In this document: piece by piece, positions 22,815 through 32,610 of the stretch | How the letters are laid out: the number at the start of each line of letters is the position of its first letter | Position numbering within the stretch: position 1 is the first letter of the stretch | Source of the DNA: Alnus glutinosa | Lineage: Eukaryota; Streptophyta; Magnoliopsida; Fagales; Betulaceae | DNA length: 64,000 bases | Reading direction: 5' to 3' | Assembly (NCBI RefSeq): GCF_958979055.1 | Contig: NC_084894.1 | Coordinates: 24,211,616-24,275,615, forward strand | The notes under the pieces: model-generated | The model's database searches: none | The model's input: the letters and a program-made list of their open reading frames with translations, nothing else | Told to the model about the DNA's origin: nothing | Program-made: the position numbers and the translations under genes

Positions 22815-23215
22815 GAGAAAAATTCACATACCCTCCTCAAACTACCTCTCAATTGACAATGTCTCCTCCAAACTTTGAATTGGTACAATGTCCTCCAAAA
22901 CTACCAAAACATTATCAATATACCCCTCAAAGGCCAGCAAAAAGACCAAAATGACCTTATAATTTTTTTAATAAAACAAAAATACCCTATAAATTCCAAA
23001 AAATAAAAACTGAAAGAAAACTTTTTAATTTTTCTTTTAATTTTAAAATTTGACCACCCTTCGTGTTTATGTGTTTTTTTTTTAATTATTTTATTAAAGT
23101 TATTTTCGTCATTGGGGAAACATTGACAATTTTTAATAGTTTGGGGGAACATTATCAATTGGATGGTAGTTTGAAGAAGGTATATGAACTTTACCCCTAG
23201 TAAAATTATGCATTG
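22815..23215. mobile_element. MITE-like inverted-repeat element (paired with 5,685-6,095)
   Basis: The left end ATACCCTCCTCAAACTACC and the inverted right end ATACCTTCTTCAAACTACC are near-identical, followed inward by CAATTGACAATGT on the left and CAATTGATAATGT (inverted) on the right. It is the orthologous insertion to the one near RLP-A, so it predates the duplication. The RLP-flank copy at 62,430-63,975 appears to lack it. Confidence 0.65.
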
Positions 23216-23735
23216 GTACAAAAATTAATGGCACACGAAAGCATAACCTCTACTTCAACGAACACGTGAAAGATTTGCACTACTAATTAAGACTATATAT
23301 ATTCACCTAATCAATCCTACAAAGCCTACGTTCCTAAAAGATCTATCACAATAATCAAAAGGTCGCATATTGCAATATAATTGCACAGGGAGAAGAACAA
23401 CTGATCTTATGGGGATTAGAATAATGTTTATAATGCGTAAAAATTAAATACAGCTATTGCTTTTATAATTTTTGTAAAATTTTAAGCAAAAGAGAAGTTT
23501 ATAAAACACTCTTTGAAAGTAGAAACACATACAAAGAAGGAATTGGAACTAGAAAAGGAAGAGTTTATCATGACAAACCTGGAGGTGTTGCATCTGAACA
23601 TAACTATAACTAGTGCCTCAGCCCTTGATTTCTGAATGTTTGTCTTCGACGATGTTCTTTTCCAAGATACAGTTGAGGGAAGATCTTGAAAAGAATGTCA
23701 TCAACATGTTTGTAATACCATATCCTCCATCTCTT

Positions 23736-26534
23736 CTAGAACATAAGGGGCCCAATTGCAAATCCAAACCCAAAAATAAATCTCAGTTCAGCACTTATGT
23801 AATTCCAATCAATCATACTCCAATGACTTTCTTCATATGTCGGAGGTGGCAATCGTGACTCCTCGTGTGAGCACTGTGATTTCAAAGGCAAACCACATAA
23901 TCTTTCGTTTCCTTTGAAGGAATTTTCCGAAAATGTAGCAAATTGCTTGATGAATGGAATTTGTCCCACAAGTTGGTTAAATGAAAGGTTTAGGACCGAC
24001 AGGAAAATAAGACCATTGGCGAGTTGCACAGGAATCTTACCGGTAAGCTCATTGTTTGACAGGTCTAAAGACTCAAGCTTACTCAATTTTTCCAAAGATG
24101 CTGGGATTTCGCCCGTTAAAGCATTGTGCGATAGGTTAAGAATATATAACAGTGTGAGTTCTCCAATTTCTTCAAGTAGAGGACCGTCAAAGTTGTTGCA
24201 AGAGAAGTCAAGGTTCATGACGTTAGTTAGGATCTTCACCAACTCCACCTCTAAACCCTTGCTAGTAATTGTTATCGTATCTTGATAGTAAAAACCATAA
24301 CGAGTACTAATCTGGAGGTAACTGAGCTTTGAGTGTGCCTCATGTGCACGATCCATCATTGCCATGCAAGACGAAAGAAGCATTATAGGAAGGTTACCAG
24401 TAAAATTATTTGAAGCTACGTCAACAATTTGAAGCATCGGCCAGGGGGCATTATGTTTTGGATGAGAAATGGGCCCGTAAAATTTGTTAGATCGCAAAAC
24501 AAGGACCCTCAACGATGTGTGGTTCAAGTAAAATGGAAAGGTACCCTCGATGTGGTTGTTTCCAATGTCCAAGACCTCCAACCTAGAGCAATTGGCCAAA
24601 GATTTTGGTAACCTTCCTTCTAGTTGGTTTTTATTGAGAGCTAAAGTTTGTAAACCACAATTATCTGGAAATGCATCAGGAATTGTGCCGTTGAGTTTGT
24701 TTTTCCTTAAATTCAGTACCTCGAGTAGTGTACCACTCTTCTCAATCAAGCATTGAGGAATTGTGCCACTGAAGAAATTACTAGACAAATCTATAAATTC
24801 AAGATATGTAGCATTGCATATTGATCGAGGGATGCTCCCATAGAATTTATTACTTGAAAGAGACAAATATCCACCAAAGGCACGGGATTGACCAATGCTT
24901 GTTGGAAGCTCACCATAGATTTGGTTATTTGAAAGGTCTAGATAGGATAAACTGGATTGGTTTCTCAAGAAATCGGGAAATTTTTTCAACTTGCAAGAAG
25001 CGAGAATTAATGTATAAAGCTGAACCAAGGATAACGAAAGGTTAAAACCATTATATTCAGTTAACAAGTTGATGTCAGAAAGATCAAGGTAGAAAAGATT
25101 TTTTAACGGCTGAATCACACTAAGGTCCAAGGAGTTGCTAAATTTGTTTGAACCAAGTGCTAGGCCTTCAAGACCTCGAAGTTCAAAGATAGACATGGGT
25201 ATTGGTCCTTCCAACCGGTTGCTATCCAAATAAATATATTTTAGGTTATTGGAAAATTCTTTGAGTTGACCAGAAAATTGGTTGGACCAGAGTCCTAAAT
25301 ATCGCAATGATGGAAGGGAAAATAGAGAAACTGGAATATTCCCATTCAGTGAATTTCTATACAATTTAAGATTTTCCAATTTCAAAAGTTGTTCCCACTG
25401 AGTGGAAGTAATCTGACCAGTAAGATTATTGGAAGAAAGGTTTAGGTCGGTTAGATTCTTGGCCATGCTAAATACTGGAATTGATCCACTAAACATGTTC
25501 GATGACATGTCCAAATAGACCAATTGTGTGAGGCTCGCCAATGAGTCTGGAATTGATCCACTGAAATTGCAATTCCGAATATCTATTGTTGACAACATTT
25601 TAAGATTGCCAATAGAATGTGGCAATGACCCTCGCAAATCATTGAATGATAAGTCAAGCGTTTGTAGCATTGGAACTTGGAAGATCTTTTTTGGAAATGT
25701 TCCATTCAACCCAGAAGATGAGACTTTCAAAGATGTCAGATTTTTGAAATCTGCAAAAAAATTTGGAACTGGAGAAGAAAAGTCGTTACCATTCAAACGA
25801 ATAACTGAGAGGGACTTAAGATTCCGTAGTGACGAATCAATAGGGCCTGAAAGATTGCAGTATGACAAGCTCAACACTCTCAGATTTGGCAATGAAGATG
25901 ATAAGGCGTGACACCACTCCTTACCTTGGGCTGATATAACTACACCATCTAGATGAAGTTCGATAAGCTTTGAAAGGTTCTGAATGAGCATATTTAAATT
26001 TGGATTCTCAAGTGTCAGAGAATAAGCAGCTTTGTAGGTGTAATAATTGCTAGATAAATCAAGAGTAACCAACCTTGTCAAACGCGAAATTGCAATAGGA
26101 ATCTGCCCTGCAAAGTTGGCGTATGATAGATTCAAATATCTCAAATTCGCCAGCTTGTCAAATTGTGATGGAATTTGAGAATAGTTGAAGTCGTTGTAAG
26201 CCAAACTCAGGCTCTGGAGATGCTGAAGATTGAAGAGGCTGCTTGAATCGTCAAGTCCACCCGAGATGGATTCATTGCTCAGGTCGAGACCAATAACACG
26301 TCCCTCATGGCAGGTTATGCCTTCCCAAGAACAGCAATCAATACTTTGATCCCACTTAACAAGTTTGTTGGACGTCATAGCAGGATCGAATGTAAGGTTG
26401 TTCTTCAGTTGCAGCAACAACGACTGCTGATTGCCGAAACATTGGCCAGACACGCCAAAGACACAAATGCTAATTAAGAAAAGTGAGTAAATGGGCATCA
26501 AGAAAAGCCACGAAAAAACCGCAAGCGATCTCAT
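23736..26534 (-). CDS. LRR receptor-like protein with truncated cytoplasmic tail (RLP-B)
   Basis: Single-exon, 932 codons, a close paralogue of RLP-A from ATG to the membrane segment: signal peptide, WDQSIDCCSW cap, LRRs, the NERLCGLPL capping segment, and a membrane helix ending GFGFAIGPLMF. The next codon is TAG (minus strand of 23,736-23,738) where RLP-A has TGG for Trp. Beyond it the frame stays open and matches the RLP-A tail (KRWRIWYYKHVDD...LGKEHRRR) to a stop at 23,610-23,612, so one base change removed about 40 tail residues. It also lacks one LRR (23 residues) between SLP and SIGNLKML relative to RLP-A. The ectodomain and helix are whole, so the product might still reach the membrane and pair with SOBIR1-type partners. 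It may be a recent pseudogene, a tail-less receptor or a readthrough case. Confidence 0.9.
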   Translation of the reverse strand: MRSLAVFSWLFLMPIYSLFLISICVFGVSGQCFGNQQSLLLQLKNNLTFDPAMTSNKLVKWDQSIDCCSWEGITCHEGRVIGLDLSNESISGGLDDSSSLFNLQHLQSLSLAYNDFNYSQIPSQFDKLANLRYLNLSYANFAGQIPIAISRLTRLVTLDLSSNYYTYKAAYSLTLENPNLNMLIQNLSKLIELHLDGVVISAQGKEWCHALSSSLPNLRVLSLSYCNLSGPIDSSLRNLKSLSVIRLNGNDFSSPVPNFFADFKNLTSLKVSSSGLNGTFPKKIFQVPMLQTLDLSFNDLRGSLPHSIGNLKMLSTIDIRNCNFSGSIPDSLASLTQLVYLDMSSNMFSGSIPVFSMAKNLTDLNLSSNNLTGQITSTQWEQLLKLENLKLYRNSLNGNIPVSLFSLPSLRYLGLWSNQFSGQLKEFSNNLKYIYLDSNRLEGPIPMSIFELRGLEGLALGSNKFSNSLDLSVIQPLKNLFYLDLSDINLLTEYNGFNLSLSLVQLYTLILASCKLKKFPDFLRNQSSLSYLDLSNNQIYGELPTSIGQSRAFGGYLSLSSNKFYGSIPRSICNATYLEFIDLSSNFFSGTIPQCLIEKSGTLLEVLNLRKNKLNGTIPDAFPDNCGLQTLALNKNQLEGRLPKSLANCSRLEVLDIGNNHIEGTFPFYLNHTSLRVLVLRSNKFYGPISHPKHNAPWPMLQIVDVASNNFTGNLPIMLLSSCMAMMDRAHEAHSKLSYLQISTRYGFYYQDTITITSKGLEVELVKILTNVMNLDFSCNNFDGPLLEEIGELTLLYILNLSHNALTGEIPASLEKLSKLESLDLSNNELTGKIPVQLANGLIFLSVLNLSFNQLVGQIPFIKQFATFSENSFKGNERLCGLPLKSQCSHEESRLPPPTYEESHWSMIDWNYISAELRFIFGFGFAIGPLMF

Positions 26535-26830
26535 TGCAGGGAATGGAAGAGGTGGTACTGATATTAACTAATGGTGGATTCAGGATGGTATTGATTTGTT
26601 TTGTGTGTGATTAAATATATAGCCGGGGGTTGTGGCCACGAATCAGGCAAGTAAAGTTCCGCGAACACGACTTTTTGACCTGTAACTCTGAGTCGTCGCA
26701 CGTGGCCGAGCAAGAGGAAGAAAATGAAGTAGGAGAAGAGAGACCTTTTACTTAATTAGCTCCTGTCATACGTTTTGGAAGAATTGAAGAAAAGTCAGGA
26801 AATTAATAATTGCCTCAATTGGTACGTACG
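26535..26830 (-). promoter_or_regulatory. RLP-B upstream region with W-box and G-box
   Basis: Same order as in front of RLP-A: GGTGGATTCAGGATGG, GTAAAGTTCCGCGAA, TTGACC as read on the plus strand at 26,675-26,680, CTCTGAGTCGTCG and CACGTGGC at 26,699-26,706, a full G-box where RLP-A has only TACGTGGC. Then GAAGAGAGACCTTTTACTTA and CATACGTTTTGGAAGAA. The module is collinear with RLP-A over roughly 290 bp; defence or stress control is inferred from motif type. Confidence 0.65.
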
Positions 26831-27099
26831 TAGCCTTTATTTAGATATTATTGAGTCCTACATTATTCTCTTCGTAACAATACTTGTGATGTGGGTAACA
26901 CTTCTTCTTCAAATTATTCTCTTCGTAATTAAAGTACTATGATATGACTCCTCAGTCCTCATCCACAACTAAGTTCTACGAAAATTTCATGAAAAATAAT
27001 GTAAGATGATGGCTCATATATTTATTCAACATATATGACTTTACCCGCAGAATTCGGACTACGCATTTAATAGCCCAGAAAAAAAAAAAAAAAAAAAAA

Positions 27100-27678
27100 A
27101 AAAAACAAAGACCCTTTCAACCATCTTATCAGCAACGTGTTCTTCACACTCTTCTGAGCCATACGATTAAATTTAACTTAATCTCGGCCGTTGGTTTTAC
27201 TTCCATCTCATTTAATGCCCCCAACAAGTTTTCCTCACGTCCCTAGCTTGCTCTACTTTTGCGCCTTCCAAACGCTTTCCCTTGACTTCTTTAAGCCGTT
27301 CGATTCTTGCCAGCTGTTAAACTCTAGCCTTTTAAGCATTTCAATTTCAGCCGTTAGATTGGACCTTTTAATCATAGACCTCCAATACTTATCATTCAGC
27401 ATTTAATTTCTCTCACCTACTCAGCCACAGCTGTATTATAAGGTTTAACAATAACAAATCGTTGTTATTGTTGTTATTGTTAAACCTTATGATACGGCTG
27501 CCACAGCAGGTGTATCTGCTGAAGCTCCAACGGCTAGTATACAGTAAATCGATGGAGAAGACTTTCCTAAACATAGATTATTTTCTGTATTTCTACCTTA
27601 AGTGTAATGATGTATTTCCTTATACATTGTATTCAATAAAACTTAAGCAAAAGTTTCACCATTTACAATCTCTTTCAG
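27100..27678. mobile_element. Two LTR-like termini head to head
   Basis: The segment from about 27,468 reads TGTTATTGTTAAACCTTATG. The inverse of the sequence ending near 27,457 reads TGTTATTGTTAAACCTTATA, so two similar termini face each other and form a hairpin (perfect 18-bp arms AAGGTTTAACAATAACAA). The right one ends ...CTCTTTCA at 27,678, exactly where the RLP duplication block resumes with GTTATATAAAAGCAGCC (compare 17,289). A GTTAT also precedes TGTT on the left, so a 5-bp target-site duplication is plausible. No coding sequence lies inside. Confidence 0.45.
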
Positions 27679-28260
27679 TTATATAAAAGCAGCCAAATTA
27701 TAAGTTCAGAAAATTCTGGAGTCTACCATATATATCCAACGCTTTTGGCAAATCTGACTACCAAATTAAATAATAGCACAACGATCACGTACAGTATTAC
27801 ATACGCAAATTATATATGAGTTCAAAGGGAATATGGGTATAGAATTGATTTCAAGACCATTTCCATTAATTGAAAATTAAGCAAGAATTTCAGTCACACA
27901 CACTGTAAAAGGTTTTATTTTTTGATTTTTATATTTTATGATGCGTATAATAGAAATGGATTGATGTGGAATGTAAAGAAAAAAGATGATGAATGCGAAA
28001 TACTGAAAAAGATAATGAACTGTTCGAGAGGCTTAGTCTCCAAATTACAGACAATTGTTACTATTCTGATTCTTAGCTTTATCTACCCGTTGAAGCCCAT
28101 ACATACATACCCCATTCTGTTAGAATACTCTAAAAAGAATTTACAGCAGTTCCTATCCACCCCCAAAACGCATAAAAGACCATATGAAACGCAGGCTGAT
28201 AAAATGCATACAAAATGCAAAGATGCTCAACGTAAAATGCAAGGACAAAGGAAGTAAATA
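27679..28260. repeat. Segmental duplication block, copy B
   Basis: Collinear with 17,280-17,630 (first half) and 13,985-14,620 (second half): GTTATATAAAAGCAGCCAAA, TTCAAAGGGAATATG, GAAAATTAAGCAAGAATTTC, GATGAATGCGAAATACTG, TTATCTACCCGTTGAAGCCC. It is the most complete copy of the block. Confidence 0.8.
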
Positions 28261-28384
28261 CAAAACGCAAGGGAAACCGCATGAAACACAAATAAGATAG
28301 GTATGTCCAAAAAAAAAAACGCGCCTACCAAGTGTTTGAAAAATGTCAGCATGCATGGAACAAATGCAGCTTTTAATCCTGGCC

Positions 28385-28535
28385 TATCACATTGGTCAGG
28401 AATCAACGTCCACCAAGAACTTCTGACCCAGCTTCCTTTCTTCTAGCTTCACCCCATGATATCCATGGAACTTCAACCCTCTCAATATCAGTTTGTCTTC
28501 TCTCATTACTGCAACATCTTCCATCATTGCTCCTA
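28385..28535 (-). pseudogene. folB: Dihydroneopterin aldolase fragment
   Basis: From the ATG pair near 28,523-28,528 the minus strand reads MMEDVAVMREDKLILRGLKF then HGYHGVKLEERKLGQKF and LVDVD, the N-terminal third of plant dihydroneopterin aldolase (folate synthesis, cleaving dihydroneopterin). L-R-G-L-K-F-H-G-Y-H-G-V with a nearby Glu pair is diagnostic of the family. The frame then hits TGA where the family has Trp, and the following bases only resemble the expected WMDL stretch with frameshifts before homology vanishes. The catalytic core is absent. It is a fragment, not a gene, and lies on the same strand as the protease fragment 0.9 kb away. Confidence 0.8.
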
Positions 28536-28539
28536 ACAA

Positions 28540-29411
28540 GAGTCGTTATTTATTAGCCATACACTTAAAAGGGCAGCATGATAACCCTAAGTGTCAAACT
28601 AAAGATATATGGGGACCATATAGATGCTTTAAGAAAAATGTATATTTCCTTTTGCCAATAAAACAATGAATTCGGTTAAACCCCCTATGGTTTGTGCCAA
28701 TTCTAATCACATCCATCGGTTTCTAACCACATCTCTTATGGTACTTAATTTTTCTAATACACCACTTTCATCCCCTTCAGTTATATATATATTGATAAGT
28801 AATTGGCACTAAGGAGAAGGGTAAGAGGAGATTCGGAACTTATGTTATACGACATCACATGACCAGCAACTCAAATGGAACAACAATAAGATTGGAGAAA
28901 TCATAACAAATAAACGTTAGATAGAGAAAGAAAGAAAGGAGGGGGAAGGCAAGGGTTGTTTGGTAGAGAGTTGTGTGCTGGGCATTTTGCGGCTTTTAGC
29001 CCATTTCCAGTTTTATTGTCTTCTACCGGCATTGTCTCTTACTGGTTTGATGTTGTCTAGCCTTGTTCTTTGATCTTTTTGTATGCTATTTGCTTAGGCG
29101 AAAAGTATATATATATATATATATATTGGACTAGCATCCAAATTTTCAGCAATAATCCTATCATTTTAGAACATCACACTTTGTGATTCTATACAACAAA
29201 TTTCCAAATAGGTCAAAAAGTTTCAGACTTACGTAGGTTGGAATGAAACCTTTCAATGATAAAGCCCTATAATCGTAATGGTGTCCACGAAGAAGGAATA
29301 ACTCTATGGTACACATCCTATATATAGTCCCACCTTCAGGAATCAAAGATTAAAAAGGTACTTAGCAACCAGCAATTGATTAAAAATAAAAACCGAAGAA
29401 ACACCACTTAC
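28540..29411. other. Spacer with duplication block and TA microsatellite
   Basis: No gene. A TA microsatellite lies at about 29,105-29,126. Bases 29,145-29,230 match 11,175-11,275 and bases 29,220-29,370 match 14,915-15,060; similarity to the RLP-A unit ends at about 29,370. Confidence 0.65.
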
Positions 29412-30012
29412 ATGAACAGATGTTGTATAGTGACCGCCACCCAAACCTCCATCGTGATTACTAATTGCATACAGCATGTAGCAATTAGAGAACTGGCTAT
29501 TCCTGTGGGCAATGTTGGTTGAGAAATCAAGTTCATCAACTGGGAAATCAACAAACGTTTATAGCTTATTCTTAAAATATCGGTCGTATGAGAACCTCTT
29601 CAAATGAACAAAAGAATCTCAAGCAATCGCCAGAGATCTAGCTTTTTGAAGGCTTGCCTAAGCTTCTTGCAGCTAGGGCAGTACCTATAGTGACATATAG
29701 AACAAAGTAATTATACAAAGCGGAATAAAATAACAGCTTGATTTGCATAAGAATAAATCAAAGAGGTTTGTAATGGTATAAGGACCAAACCCAATCTGAG
29801 ATTAATCAAGTAAAAGTATTTATTTTATTTTTTTTCATTCTCATTCACCAAACAAAGTCGAGAATAACTGTCAACAAGAACAAAAAAAAATTAGAGCTAG
29901 AATGAAAAAAAAAATGGGAGTACACACTAACCACACGTCTTCTGGTCCTAAAGGCTCCTCCTTTAAGAAGGCTTCAAGGCATTTGTATAGAGAAACAGAC
30001 TCTTGAGGCATC
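29412..30012 (-). pseudogene. Ubiquitin-specific protease fragment (UBP5/8-like C-terminal exons)
   Basis: Two exons with proper borders. Exon one (30,012-29,932) reads ESVSLYKCLEAFLKEEPLGP then EDV and splits a Trp codon before a GT donor. Exon two (29,684-29,412) reads YCPSCKKLRQAFKKLDLWRL, breaks frame by about one base in the segment that should be IHLKRFSY, then resumes VDFPVDELDFSTNI and ends YMLYAISNHDGGLGGGHYTT with a GTAAGT donor. CPSCK and the GGHY box with the catalytic His are hallmarks of the C-terminal half of USP-family deubiquitinases. The Cys-box exons and the final exon are missing, so it cannot be active. The retained intron shows DNA-level duplication rather than retroposition. 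Confidence 0.88.
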
Positions 30013-30438
30013 CTCATGAATGTGGTCTACGAAGAACACACAAGAAGGACAATTTTTATGACAATCCAATCCCATCAGTAAAAACTTAGATGTCTTCTTC
30101 AAAACTTTTGAAAACTTTCAGCCCCATACAAGTTCCCAAAGAGAGAAGTGAAAAAAAACTAATTTGATGTAAGCTGTATATTAAACCATCAGTACCCATT
30201 GAAAGAGTGATGCCTTTTCTTGTAATTGTTTACTTAATTCCTCAAGCCTCCAGTTAAAGTAAGAGAAGGAAAAGCAACCCAAGAATCTCTGTTGTCCTCC
30301 CAAATAAAGCCTCAATACTAGCCTCAAATAATCAAATATAAGAATCAGAAGAAAACCAAGATATATACAAGAAACACTAATGGTGATGAACTCCGGTCCT
30401 CCAGTGACATATAGGTCATTTTAAAGAAAGGAAACATG
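30013..30438. other. Spacer, probably 3' UTR of the PPR gene
   Basis: Downstream of the minus-strand PPR gene that stops at 30,439. No other coding signal. It may hold that gene's polyadenylation region. Confidence 0.4.
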
Positions 30439-32610
30439 TCAATATCTATTATAATCCAACTGTTTCATTTCCACTGCAATGGTCCAAAGTGTAACCTTAA
30501 TCCTTCCCAAGTCCATATGGTATTCATCTCCTGCATGAAACAAATGAACCTTGTCATTCACTATAATCCAACTGCAACCTGGATTCTTCCTGATCCCTTT
30601 TGATTTCTTGGTCATTCTGACTTCATTCCCATCCTTCCTTTTCCCTGTTACAGAATATAAGTTCGATAAGACCACATAAGGGGTTGCATTATCGGGCTCC
30701 AATTCGATTAGGTGTTCAGCCGCGAGCTTTGCAATATCAATATGCATATGGGTCCTGCTTGCACCAAGAAGAGCTCCCCAAACTCCAGAATGTGGCTCAA
30801 AAGGCATTGACTGGATCAAATCAACTGCTTTGTCTAGCAATCCAGCTCGGCCAAAGAGATCAACCATGCATGCATAGTGGTCAGGCCCTGGTTCAATATT
30901 ATATTGTGAACTCATTGAGATAAAGTAGTTCCATCCTTCTTCTACAAATCCCACATGGGTGCAAGCTGAAAGAACACCAAGAAATGTGATTTGATTTGTT
31001 TCCTGACCTTCATTCTGCATTTCCCGAAATAAATGGAGTGCTTCTTCTCCAAACCCATTTTGGGCATACCCAGTAATCATCGAGTTAAAAGAAACAATAT
31101 TAGGTGCAGTGATATTTGTGAAGATCCGGTAGGCATCATCCATATTTCCACATTTTGAGTACATCGAGACCAAAGAGTTTTGAATGGACAAATCAAATTC
31201 CATAACCATCTTTAATACATGAGCATGGATTTGCAGCCCTTGGTTAAGTGTTGCTAAACTGGCTGAAGCACTAAGCACACTGCTCAAAGTAAGAGGGTTT
31301 GGCCTGACTGCTTTCTGAAGCATCTTAATAAACCAACGGAAGGCCTCCTCATACTCCCCATTATTCACAAACCCTGAAATGACAGCAGTCCAAGAAATAT
31401 CATCTTTCTCAGGCATCAATTTAAACAACTGAACGCATTTGTCAGTTATCCCTTTGCTAGAGAATCCTGTAATCATGGTCGTCCATGATACTACATCTTT
31501 TTCTGCCATCCTCTCGAATAGCCTGAAGGCTTCATCAATTGAGCCACATTGGACATAACCTGCAATCAATGAATTCCAAGAAACTACATCTTTCCTACTC
31601 ATATGATGAAATAACTTGGTAGCTACATCCATACAACCAAATCTACAATACATGGTCATGATAGAATTTCCTAAGAAGACATCAAAGTCAAATCCCATGT
31701 GTGAAACTAATCCATGCACTTGAATCCCTTCTCCACACCTACCGAAAGTGCCACAAGCCTCAAACAGCACAGTCAAGGTAGTTGAATTAACCTTCACTAT
31801 TCCTTCCCTTTGCATGCCTAAAAACAATTCAAACCCATCTTTGAAACTCTTTATCTTCATATACCCATCAATCATTGCAGTCCAAGTAACTACATTTCTC
31901 TCGGGCATGATATCAAACAAATTCCTGGCATCAACTATCCGTTCCCCTTTGCAGTACCCATCAACCATAGAACTCCAAGAAACCACGTCTCTTTCCACCA
32001 TACCCTCAAAAACCCAACCCGCCTCTTCCAACCTTCCCACCTTCAAAAACCCATTTATCAAGGCATTCGAACAAACGGGGTCCTGCCACTTCACTGGCAT
32101 CTCAGAATAGAGCTTCTCGGCCTTGTCAAGCATCCCTGCCCGTGCAAAACCTGTGATCATGGCAGCATAAGAGATAGCATTACGCTTGGGCATCTCAGAA
32201 AACAGCTCAAAAGCTTCTTCTACCATACAATTGTTCCGAATATATGCAGTGATCATGGCATTATATGAAGCGGTGCTTCGTTCGGGCATTTCGTCAAACA
32301 TATTTCGAGCTTTGACAGTTTTGCCATTTTCTCCATATGCTGTGAGCATGGCAGTCCAAGAGATGGTATTCTTGTGGGGCATGCGATCGAAGATGGACTC
32401 AGCCTCTTTGATATCACCGTTTTTTCCATATTTCGTGATCTGAGTGTTGCAGTAAACGAGAAATTTGCTGCGTTTTTGGCTTGCAGTGGAGCGGAGATTG
32501 GGTTTTGATAGAATCACGGTGGAGACGCATGAGTAATGAAACTTAAAATATGGAGAGTTTGAGCAGGAAAACTGTTTATGTCCAAACGTAGTAAGCCGTT
32601 TAGCTCGCAT
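30439..32610 (-). CDS. Organellar PPR protein, PLS class, E/E+ type (At1g53600-like)
   Basis: Single exon, 723 residues from the ATG at 32,608-32,610; the open frame extends 16 codons further only through a GTG, which I reject as a start. The N-terminus (MRAKRLTTFGHKQFSCSNSP) is basic and Ser-rich, as in mitochondrial or plastid presequences. From about residue 60 there are near-continuous PPR motifs of the short and long PLS types (for example NTISWTAMLTAYGENGKTVK, NVVTWTAMIDGYMK, DVVSWNSLIAGYVQCG). C-terminal E motifs follow (HYACMVDLFGRAGLLDKAVD, GCSWIIVNDKVH) and the chain ends in an E+-like stretch without a DYW domain. E-class proteins specify C-to-U editing sites on organellar RNA and recruit DYW proteins in trans. 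It resembles Arabidopsis At1g53600 along its length; the RNA target is unknown. Confidence 0.93.
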   Translation of the reverse strand: MRAKRLTTFGHKQFSCSNSPYFKFHYSCVSTVILSKPNLRSTASQKRSKFLVYCNTQITKYGKNGDIKEAESIFDRMPHKNTISWTAMLTAYGENGKTVKARNMFDEMPERSTASYNAMITAYIRNNCMVEEAFELFSEMPKRNAISYAAMITGFARAGMLDKAEKLYSEMPVKWQDPVCSNALINGFLKVGRLEEAGWVFEGMVERDVVSWSSMVDGYCKGERIVDARNLFDIMPERNVVTWTAMIDGYMKIKSFKDGFELFLGMQREGIVKVNSTTLTVLFEACGTFGRCGEGIQVHGLVSHMGFDFDVFLGNSIMTMYCRFGCMDVATKLFHHMSRKDVVSWNSLIAGYVQCGSIDEAFRLFERMAEKDVVSWTTMITGFSSKGITDKCVQLFKLMPEKDDISWTAVISGFVNNGEYEEAFRWFIKMLQKAVRPNPLTLSSVLSASASLATLNQGLQIHAHVLKMVMEFDLSIQNSLVSMYSKCGNMDDAYRIFTNITAPNIVSFNSMITGYAQNGFGEEALHLFREMQNEGQETNQITFLGVLSACTHVGFVEEGWNYFISMSSQYNIEPGPDHYACMVDLFGRAGLLDKAVDLIQSMPFEPHSGVWGALLGASRTHMHIDIAKLAAEHLIELEPDNATPYVVLSNLYSVTGKRKDGNEVRMTKKSKGIRKNPGCSWIIVNDKVHLFHAGDEYHMDLGRIKVTLWTIAVEMKQLDYNRY

